From Chitinophagaceae bacterium (lineage in GTDB: Bacteria; Bacteroidota; Bacteroidia; Chitinophagales; Chitinophagaceae): a stretch of DNA of 7,052 bases. The stretch is taken from contig JAACZX010000516.1 of assembly GCA_009996555.1 (NCBI GenBank), forward strand, positions 1 through 7,052, read 5' to 3'. The translations under genes and the position numbers were made by a program. Shown here piece after piece: positions 1 to 5,782 of the stretch. Every line of letters starts with the position of its first letter. Position 1 is the stretch's first letter. The notes beneath the pieces were generated by a model. That model saw nothing but the letters and a program-made list of their open reading frames with translations. It had not been told where the DNA came from and did no database searches.

Positions 1-1
1 T

Positions 2-415
2 GGTATTAAAGATGTAAGCGATGTGGTTGCTTCTACCGGCCAGTTAAGCGCTTCATCAAAAGAAGCTGCGAAAGTATTAGACAGCATGAAAGATTCTTAC
101 CAGCAAGCGGCTGCTACAGTTTCTTCTTTCAATCTTGCTGCAGAAGGTACAAAAGCATACCATGAGCAAGTACAGGTTATGACAAAAAATCTCGGTTCAT
201 TAAATACAATTTATGAACTGGAATTGCAGGATACCAACAACCACCTGAAAGCGATGAACAAATTCTACGGTAACCTCACACAGGCTTCTGAAGCTATGGT
301 AGGCAGCGTGGATGATGCAAAAAGAGCACAGGAACAAATTGGCAACCTGGCCAAAAACCTCGGCACTTTGAACAATATCTATGGAAATATGATCAATGCA
401 ATGCAGGGACGTTAA
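2..415 (+). CDS. gldL: GldL, C-terminal part (type IX secretion motor protein; 5' end outside window)
   Basis: The frame is open from the left edge and codes for the last 137 residues of a protein ending ...NAMQGR. The two N-terminal membrane helices that carry the motor function in GldL are not in the window. What is visible is the cytoplasmic C-terminal region: almost entirely helical, rich in Ala/Asn/Gln/Leu, with two copies of a K-N-L-G-x-L-N-x-I-Y motif placed 56 residues apart (bases 185-214 and 353-382). The wording of this tail and its position directly before gldM identify it as GldL/PorL. In the family, GldL forms a pentameric inner-membrane ring around a GldM dimer and uses proton flow to drive type IX secretion and gliding. 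The GTG at 23-25 is internal and not a start. The gene ends 61 bp before gldM, and no terminator lies between them, so they are co-transcribed. Confidence 0.93.
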   Translation, partial: GIKDVSDVVASTGQLSASSKEAAKVLDSMKDSYQQAAATVSSFNLAAEGTKAYHEQVQVMTKNLGSLNTIYELELQDTNNHLKAMNKFYGNLTQASEAMVGSVDDAKRAQEQIGNLAKNLGTLNNIYGNMINAMQGR

Positions 416-476
416 TTATATGAATCAACAGACGAACCAAAACTATTTCCTGATTTAAAACCAAAATCCGAAAAAG

Positions 477-2006
477 ATGGCACTACCTAAAGAGCCCCGG
501 CAGAAGATGATCAACCTGATGTACCTCGTGTTAACAGCATTGTTGGCACTGAACGTATCAGCTGAGATCATTAACGCATTCAAAGTAGTAGATAATAGTC
601 TTACAACTACCAATTCAGTTGTTAACCGCTCCACAGAAACGATCATGGAATCATTCAAGATCAAACTTGAATCTCCTGAATCAAAAGTAAAAGCAGCAGA
701 GTGGATGCCTAAAGCGCAAGAAGCAGTTAGGTTAACAAAAGAAGTTTCCGATTACATCGACCAGTTGAAGATGAAAATAAAAGTTGAAGCAGGTTTCGAT
801 CCAAAAGATCCTGAGTCAAAGTTTAAAGAAGATAATGTTGACATTGCTACCCGTATTATGGATAAGCAAGGTGAAGGCGAAAAATTGCGTAATAAGCTGA
901 TCGAGTACAAAAAGAAAATGCTTGCAATTGATGGTGAAGTAGGTAAAATGTTTGAAAAGAACATTCCTGTTGATACAGAAATTCCGAAAGCAAGCGGTCC
1001 AAAATTAGCAAAACGTACATGGGCTTATGCTTATTTCCACATGACACCAACGGTGGCAGCATTAACAATGCTCAGTAAATTTCAAAACGACGTAAAAACT
1101 ACAGAAAGCCGTTTTGTGAACGAGTTTCACAACAGAGTAGGCCAGGTGGTTGTTCGTTTCGATGCATTTGAACCAATTGTTGGTTCTAACACAACTTACC
1201 TTTTCCCTGGCCAGGAAATGGAAATTACAGCAGGTTTAGCTGCATTCAGCAAAAGTAAATTGCCAACAGTTACTATTGCAGGAGCTCCGGTTGAATTGAA
1301 TGAGAAAGGAATGGCTGTAAGAAAATATAAAGTGGGAAGTACAAGCGGGTCGGTAAAAGTAGTTGTAAACTATAATGACCAGGATGGTAACCCACAAAAA
1401 AAAGAAGTTGATCTCAATTATACTGTAGGTACTGCAACCGGCGCTTTTGTAAGTGCTGAAAAAGTGAAAGTGATGTACATTGGTTTGGATAATGAATTGG
1501 CAGTAAGCGGTGGTAATGTTGGTGATGAAAAAGTAAGTGTAAGTATTAACAACGGTTCTTTAAGTAAAATAGGTCCTGGTCGTTATGTTGCTAAGCCAGC
1601 CAGCCAGGGAAAAGCTATTGTTACAGTTAATGCTGACGGCAAAACCAGCAGCTTTGAATTCCGTGTAAAAACTGTTCCTGATCCAACACCAATGGTTGGT
1701 GCAAGCAAAGGAGGACGTATTGCAGCCAATGTGTTCAAAGCTCAAAGAGGTATCAGAGCTGAACTTGAAAACTTTGTGTTTGAAGGTGTAACATTTACAG
1801 TTACCGGTTATACATTCTACGCAACTGGAAAAGGTTTTCCTGATGCAGGTGTAAGACCAGGCGTACGCAGCAATACATTTGATGCTGTTCAGGACTTAAT
1901 AAACCGATGCGGCCCAGGTACAACTGTTGTACTTGATGAAATAAAAGCGGTTGGCCCGGGTGGTAACACAAGAACTTTGCCTACTATGGCGTTTAATCTA
2001 TATTAA
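477..2006 (+). CDS. gldM: GldM, periplasm-spanning type IX secretion motor shaft
   Basis: This 509-residue protein is close to the ~513 residues of Flavobacterium GldM. It opens with a short cytoplasmic stretch and the family signature PRQKMINLMYLV, running into a single membrane helix at about residues 13-35. R8 aligns with the conserved Arg (R9 in F. johnsoniae, from memory) that faces the GldL proton-path glutamate. Residues ~36-225 are helical (domain D1, including the TPTVAALTMLSKFQNDV segment). Residues ~226-320, ~321-400 and ~401-509 are beta-rich and match D2, D3 and D4. The C-terminal segment ending LPTMAFNLY is typical. In the family a GldM dimer turns inside the GldL ring and passes energy to outer-membrane partners, D4 contacting the GldK/GldN ring. 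The start is the ATG after an A-rich GAAAAAG leader; there is no Shine-Dalgarno site, as usual in this phylum. No damage to the reading frame is visible. Confidence 0.97.
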   Translation: MALPKEPRQKMINLMYLVLTALLALNVSAEIINAFKVVDNSLTTTNSVVNRSTETIMESFKIKLESPESKVKAAEWMPKAQEAVRLTKEVSDYIDQLKMKIKVEAGFDPKDPESKFKEDNVDIATRIMDKQGEGEKLRNKLIEYKKKMLAIDGEVGKMFEKNIPVDTEIPKASGPKLAKRTWAYAYFHMTPTVAALTMLSKFQNDVKTTESRFVNEFHNRVGQVVVRFDAFEPIVGSNTTYLFPGQEMEITAGLAAFSKSKLPTVTIAGAPVELNEKGMAVRKYKVGSTSGSVKVVVNYNDQDGNPQKKEVDLNYTVGTATGAFVSAEKVKVMYIGLDNELAVSGGNVGDEKVSVSINNGSLSKIGPGRYVAKPASQGKAIVTVNADGKTSSFEFRVKTVPDPTPMVGASKGGRIAANVFKAQRGIRAELENFVFEGVTFTVTGYTFYATGKGFPDAGVRPGVRSNTFDAVQDLINRCGPGTTVVLDEIKAVGPGGNTRTLPTMAFNLY

Positions 2007-2017
2007 AAGACACGATC

Positions 2018-3088
2018 ATGAAAATGAAATGCCTTACAGTTGGTTTGTTGTTAGTTTCCCTGATGGTTTCGGGAGTTGTTTCAGCGCAACAGCGGAAGAA
2101 AACTACACGTAAGACCACAACGCCACCTGCACAATCTTCAGGGTATGGCTCATCAGGGTATGGCACTACGCCAACTCAACAACAGCCAACACAGAATTCG
2201 GCATATGGTAATAACAATCAGCAGCAGCAAACGAATCAGCCGCAAGCCAATATTCCCATTGTTGTGGTAAAGTCTACCGGAAATGCAGCATTAGATACTG
2301 TAGCTCCTTCACTCCGCAATGATGCGTCAATTGAGCGTAACCTCATTAAAGATCGTCAGCCATTGGCGTATGAGCACATTCGTGAGGATGATGCCATCTA
2401 TCGTCAGCGTGTGTGGAGGGAAATTGATACTCGTGAAAAAATGAATCTTCCATTCCGTTATTCAGCAAATGAAGACAATGGAAACCAACGTTTCATTTCA
2501 ATTATTCTCAAGGCAATTAAAGACAGAGAAATAACAGCATTTGATCCTATTGATGATCGTTTTACAAAGCCACTAACGCCGCAGTCTGTTATGGAATCGT
2601 TTTCAGGTGGTGTTGATACAGTTCCTGTATATGATTTAAATGGTAACATTGAGCGTTACGAAGTTCGTACAAAAGAAGTTGACCCTGATAGCATTTACCA
2701 GTTCAGAGTAAAAGAAGAGTGGGTATTTGATAAAGAGTCTTCAAGAATGTTTGTAAGAATCCTTGGTATCTGCCCTGTAAAACCAATCTATACTTCTACT
2801 GGTCAGTTTATTGATATGGTTCCTTTGTTCTGGGTGTACTACCCCGATGCACGTGGAGTGCTTTCACGTTATGAAGCATTTAACGGTAAAAACTTTGGAG
2901 CACGTATGACTTGGGAAGAACTGTTTGAAAACCGCATGTTCAGCAGTTATATTACAAAAACAACCATGGATAATCCATACGACCGTCGTTTGAAAGATTA
3001 CATCAAAGATCCGATCCTTCGTTTACTTGAAGGTGAAAATATCAAAGACAAGATCTTTAATTATGAACAGGATCTGTGGTCTTATTAA
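2018..3088 (+). CDS. gldN: GldN, type IX secretion periplasmic ring protein
   Basis: The gene starts 11 bp after gldM. The 356-residue product has a signal peptide (MKMK, hydrophobic core to about residue 20, likely cut after VSA at 23). A low-complexity stretch rich in Q, N, T, S, G and Y follows at residues ~24-77. The conserved GldN/PorN core begins near residue 80. Recognisable family segments are IREDDAIYRQRVWREIDTRE (121-140) followed by K-M-N-L-P-F, the VKEEWVFDKESSRMFVRILGI region (231-251), and LFWVYYPDARGVL (270-282). GldN binds the lipoprotein GldK in a large ring under the outer membrane and receives the GldM shaft. It is exported by Sec and acts in the periplasm. ATG codons at residues 1 and 3 could both serve as start; the first is chosen because it is closest to gldM and gives a normal n-region. 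The gene is the last of its operon, with a terminator 19 bp downstream. Confidence 0.96.
   Translation: MKMKCLTVGLLLVSLMVSGVVSAQQRKKTTRKTTTPPAQSSGYGSSGYGTTPTQQQPTQNSAYGNNNQQQQTNQPQANIPIVVVKSTGNAALDTVAPSLRNDASIERNLIKDRQPLAYEHIREDDAIYRQRVWREIDTREKMNLPFRYSANEDNGNQRFISIILKAIKDREITAFDPIDDRFTKPLTPQSVMESFSGGVDTVPVYDLNGNIERYEVRTKEVDPDSIYQFRVKEEWVFDKESSRMFVRILGICPVKPIYTSTGQFIDMVPLFWVYYPDARGVLSRYEAFNGKNFGARMTWEELFENRMFSSYITKTTMDNPYDRRLKDYIKDPILRLLEGENIKDKIFNYEQDLWSY
2138..2167 (+). repeat. Short tandem repeat in the gldN linker (2 x 15 bp)
   Basis: Two adjacent 15-bp units share their first 12 bases (TCAGGGTATGGC) and code for SGYGS-SGYGT. They lie in the disordered region just after the signal peptide, where CAG/CAA/AAC runs are also dense up to about 2245. 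The unit length keeps the reading frame, so copy number could change without breaking gldN. Confidence 0.7.
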
Positions 3089-3106
3089 TGAACACACAAG
3101 AATTTC

Positions 3107-3132
3107 AAAGCCGCCCCAAGGGCGGCTTTTTT
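3107..3132 (+). terminator. Rho-independent terminator of the gldLMN operon
   Basis: A perfect 10-bp stem (AAAGCCGCCC with GGGCGGCTTT), a 3-base loop CAA and a run of six T (3127-3132) follow the gldN stop codon by 18 bases. This is the strongest hairpin in the window and ends the + strand gld transcript. Confidence 0.93.
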
Positions 3133-3217
3133 ATTGGTAAAATTTCTTGAAATCAATTGAAATGCAGTTGCTTAGGCTGACAAATCTGTCCACAAAAAAC
3201 TACAGATATTTTTTTGA

Positions 3218-3237
3218 AATACCCGCTTTGGGGTATT
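3218..3237. repeat. Perfect 7-bp inverted repeat, possible operator
   Basis: AATACCC, a 6-base spacer, then GGGTATT. The right arm overlaps the TTG of the predicted promoter at 3236-3238. There is no T-run behind it on the + strand, so it is not a terminator in that direction. It could be a binding site for a dimeric regulator; nothing identifies which one. The stretch between the gldN terminator and this repeat (3133-3217) is A/T-rich and shows no gene; it holds only a weak GACA-AATC-TGTC hairpin at about 3179-3190. Confidence 0.4.
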
Positions 3238-3265
3238 GCTTTTATGGGAACTGTTTGTATCTTCG
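3236..3265 (+). promoter_or_regulatory. Putative Bacteroidota-type promoter
   Basis: TTG at 3236-3238, a 19-base spacer, and TATCTTCG at 3258-3265. The Bacteroidota primary sigma factor consensus is TTTG/TTG about 19 bases before TAnnTTTG, so one base (C for T) departs from the -7 box, and only three of the four -33 bases (ATTG for TTTG) match. Predicted transcription would begin near 3268-3272. No protein-coding gene lies downstream on this strand before the convergent uvrC; the transcript would run directly into the hairpin at 3301-3325. Confidence 0.4.
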
Positions 3266-3270
3266 TAATG

Positions 3271-3334
3271 GTTTTTCATAGGATATTGGATTTTAAAAAC
3301 GGGGCTGGATTTCTATCCTGGCCCCATTTTTTTT
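3271..3334 (+). ncRNA. Candidate small structured RNA, about 64 nt
   Basis: This is a hypothesis from the sequence alone. The segment lies between a promoter-like sequence and a hairpin with eight T (3327-3334). Its first six bases, GTTTTT (3271-3276), are perfectly complementary to AAAAAC (3295-3300), giving a first hairpin that abuts the second one at 3301. AGGATA (3280-3285), in the loop of the first hairpin, is complementary to TATCCT (3314-3319) in the upper part of the second, so a loop-loop contact or an alternative fold is possible. There is no open reading frame of note and I do not recognise a known RNA family. The simpler alternative is that the second hairpin is only the end signal of uvrC, and that the promoter match is chance in A/T-rich DNA. 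Confidence 0.25.
3295..3334. terminator. Bidirectional terminator, end of the uvrC operon
   Basis: The stem pairs GGGGC (3301-3305) with GCCCC (3321-3325), then GGAT with ATCC (3307-3310/3315-3318) around a 4-base loop, with a small asymmetric internal loop between. On the + strand it is followed by eight T (3327-3334). On the - strand, where uvrC stops just beyond at 3338-3340, it is followed by G and five T (complement of 3295-3299). It can therefore end uvrC transcription and also any + strand transcript coming from the left. Confidence 0.8.
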
Positions 3335-3337
3335 GAC

Positions 3338-5158
3338 CTAACTTTCTTCATTATCTGCAAGTGCTTTCTGCACAATCAATGCTCTGCTTTCACCAACAAC
3401 AGCTGCAATTTCATTCAATGATGCATTGCGTATATTATTAACCGACTTGAATTTTTTCATCAACACGTCTATTGTTGCCTGGCCAACACCTTTAATATCG
3501 TCAAGCTGTGTTTTAAATGCACCCTTGCTTCGTTTTGCACGGTGAAACGTGATACCGAACCGATGTACTTCATCCCTGATCATACGCACAAGACGTAATG
3601 ATTCACTATTGTAATCAAGCTTAAGCGATTCTTTATCGCCGGGAAAAAAGATCTCTTCTACATTTTTTGCAAGACCAACAACGGTCATTTTATGTTCAAG
3701 CTTTAATTCTTTTATGCTTTCCATTGCTGAAGAAAGCTGACCCTTTCCACCATCAATAATAACGAGCTGCGGCAACGGACTTCCTTCTTCGAGCAAACGT
3801 TTATACCGGCGCATTACCACTTCTTTCATTGAGGCAAAATCGTTTATACCTGTAACTGTTTTTATATTGAATTTGCGGTAGTCCTGTTTGCTTGGTTCGC
3901 CATTTTTAAAACAAACCATTGCAGCAACAGGATAAGCTCCCTGGAAATTTGAGTTATCAAAACATTCAACATGCAAAGGCAGTTGCGTTAAATGAAGGTC
4001 TTCTTTTAATTGCTCAACAATTCTGAGATTGTTTTCTTTTCGTTTATCCGTTAACTGCAATGCTTTCTTGCGCTTGTATTCTTCAAAAAAGATAGCTGCA
4101 TTCTTTTGCGAAAGATCAAGTAATTTTTTCTTGTCACCTGCTTTGGGTACAGTGATCTTTAATGTTTCATCGAGTAATTCTATTTCAACCGGAACAATCA
4201 ATTCAGGTGAAAAACTTTCGAACTTGTTGCGGATATAACTTACTGCAAACTCCAGTATTTCTTTATCGTTTTCACCAAGGTGACTTTCCAGCTGCAGATT
4301 TTCTGTTTGTATGATGCTGCCGTTTTGCACCATCATATAATTGATGAATGCTTTTTCTTCCTGTACTACAATTGAAATAACATCCGCATCACCAAGCTTA
4401 GGATTTACAACTGTTGATGTTGCTTTGTAGTTTTCGAGATGTTCAATTTTTTTGCGGTTGATCTCTGCTTTTTCAAAGTTGAGATCTGCAGCAAACTGCT
4501 TCATTTCATCTTTTAAATGACGGATAACAGGCGATAAGTTTCCCTTTAGAATATTTTTTACCTGCTCCATACTTTCCTGGTAATCTTCCTCTGTTTGCAA
4601 TCCTTCACATGGTCCCTTGCAGTTGCCCAAATGGTATTCAAGACATGCTTTGAATTTACCCTTGCGGATATTTGCCGGGCTGAGGTTTAGTTTACAATTA
4701 CGGATAGGAATGTGCTGACGTATAAAATCAATCAGATCTCTCACCTTAGCTACCGACGTAAATGGACCGAGGTAGGTAGAGCCATCAAGTATCTTTCTGC
4801 GTGTAAGAAATACTCTCGGGAACGGTTCATTTTTAATAACAATAAAAGGATAGCTTTTATCATCCTTCAAGTCAATATTAAAGACCGGTTGAAATTGTTT
4901 GATGAGGGAGTTCTCTAAAAAAAAAGCATCCTGTTCTGAATTGACAACTGTAAATTCAATACTGTGAATGCGGCGAACCAGCTCCTGCGTTTTATATGAG
5001 TGAAGTGTTTTGGTGAAATAAGATGATACTCTTTTGCGCAGATGCTTGGCCTTGCCTACGTACAGAAGTTTCTTATCCGCATCATAGTATTTGTAAATGC
5101 CGGGTTGCGCAGGAATGCCGGGGAGTATTTTTTTTAATTCAACATCTGTCATGATCAT
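3338..5158 (-). CDS. uvrC: UvrC, excinuclease ABC subunit C
   Basis: This 606-residue protein has the full UvrC plan. The GIY-YIG nuclease domain (residues ~15-95) shows GIY at 20-22, YVG at 33-35, R43 and the catalytic Glu E82; it makes the 3' incision. Four cysteines, C155, C172, C180 and C184, lie where UvrC proteins bind an iron-sulfur cluster. A UVR motif for UvrB contact spans about 216-245. The RNase H-like domain for the 5' incision carries DNSNFQG (401-407), IIDGGKGQ (467-474) and RDEVHRFG (528-535). A C-terminal helix-hairpin-helix DNA-binding domain covers ~550-600. The enzyme cuts on both sides of bulky DNA damage in the cytoplasm, with UvrA and UvrB. The start ATG overlaps the stop of the upstream lipoprotein gene (ATGA, 5155-5158); a second ATG two codons later is a possible alternative. 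All key catalytic residues are present. Confidence 0.97.
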   Translation of the reverse strand: MIMTDVELKKILPGIPAQPGIYKYYDADKKLLYVGKAKHLRKRVSSYFTKTLHSYKTQELVRRIHSIEFTVVNSEQDAFFLENSLIKQFQPVFNIDLKDDKSYPFIVIKNEPFPRVFLTRRKILDGSTYLGPFTSVAKVRDLIDFIRQHIPIRNCKLNLSPANIRKGKFKACLEYHLGNCKGPCEGLQTEEDYQESMEQVKNILKGNLSPVIRHLKDEMKQFAADLNFEKAEINRKKIEHLENYKATSTVVNPKLGDADVISIVVQEEKAFINYMMVQNGSIIQTENLQLESHLGENDKEILEFAVSYIRNKFESFSPELIVPVEIELLDETLKITVPKAGDKKKLLDLSQKNAAIFFEEYKRKKALQLTDKRKENNLRIVEQLKEDLHLTQLPLHVECFDNSNFQGAYPVAAMVCFKNGEPSKQDYRKFNIKTVTGINDFASMKEVVMRRYKRLLEEGSPLPQLVIIDGGKGQLSSAMESIKELKLEHKMTVVGLAKNVEEIFFPGDKESLKLDYNSESLRLVRMIRDEVHRFGITFHRAKRSKGAFKTQLDDIKGVGQATIDVLMKKFKSVNNIRNASLNEIAAVVGESRALIVQKALADNEES

Positions 5159-5724
5159 TGTTCTTCACGATCGTCCCAAATTACTTTTTCGGTAACAACT
5201 TGCTCTGGTTCGTTCTTTTTTCCTTTTCCGGTAATGAGTACAAAGCTTTTATTATGCTTCCAGAGAAGTTGCTGCGTAAACAATGAGTCGCCTCTCTCTT
5301 CATGACGAACCAGGTATAACTGGCTGATCATTCCTTTTTCAGGGTTAACATAAATATCCACTCTTGAAATTGGCGACTTTTCATTTTCCGCTTCGTAAGT
5401 AAGCGTTACTGTTTCAATTGTAGCATCGGCAAATGATATTTCCTTAAAGTTGTTTTCAAACTCTTTTTTTTCCAGTTCTTTTACAAGAAATGGTTGAATA
5501 TATGCCTTCACCTGTTCTTTGCTGATGAATTGAGAGTCGACAAAAATGCTATCCTGTTGCACTACTTTCAAAAAAGCGAATGGAACAGTGTCAATGTATT
5601 TGATTTGCCCTTTTAGATAGGAAGCAACATCAACATAATCCCGTGGTTCTTTCTTTTTTGATTTACAGCTGTTAAATGTAAAAAGGGCAGTAGCAAATAC
5701 CGCAGCTATGAAAAAACGTATCAT
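5155..5724 (-). CDS. Putative lipoprotein of unknown function
   Basis: I do not recognise a family. The 189-residue product starts with a short basic end and a hydrophobic stretch (residues 4-17), followed by N-S-C, with C20 as the likely lipidated cysteine. The lipobox (F-N-S-C) is loose, as often in Bacteroidota. The residues after C20 are strongly basic (KSKKK); the acidic signal for surface display in this phylum is missing, so the protein more likely faces the periplasm. The rest alternates charged and hydrophobic residues and looks like a small alpha/beta domain: a helical part around 67-95 and beta strands around 100-175, with no cysteines after C20. The gene lies 58 bp after the beta-barrel gene without a clear promoter or terminator between, and its stop codon overlaps the uvrC start by 4 bases. 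This suggests co-expression with uvrC but no functional link to DNA repair can be read from it. Confidence 0.82.
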   Translation of the reverse strand: MIRFFIAAVFATALFTFNSCKSKKKEPRDYVDVASYLKGQIKYIDTVPFAFLKVVQQDSIFVDSQFISKEQVKAYIQPFLVKELEKKEFENNFKEISFADATIETVTLTYEAENEKSPISRVDIYVNPEKGMISQLYLVRHEERGDSLFTQQLLWKHNKSFVLITGKGKKNEPEQVVTEKVIWDDREEQ

Positions 5725-5782
5725 GCTGTAAAAATATCGAAAACTGTAGTTGAAAAGATGGCGAAATCTGTTTCAGGTCAAA

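Noticed and set aside
420..458. Twelve-codon reading frame between gldL and gldM (MNQQTNQNYFLI)
   Set aside because: Too short to judge, no initiation signal, and it probably arises by chance in the A-rich leader of gldM. A leader peptide cannot be excluded but nothing supports one.
455..1068. Several ~70-codon open frames on the - strand within gldM
   Set aside because: They overlap one another and are fully antisense to a well-identified gldM; no start signals or family features.
4029..4918. Two ~69-codon + strand frames within uvrC
   Set aside because: Antisense to conserved uvrC domains and without recognisable features.
5725..5782. Promoter-like TATTTTTA on the - strand just before the lipoprotein gene
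   Set aside because: No matching -33 box at the right distance, and transcription would start at the ATG itself. The gene is more simply read through from the beta-barrel gene.
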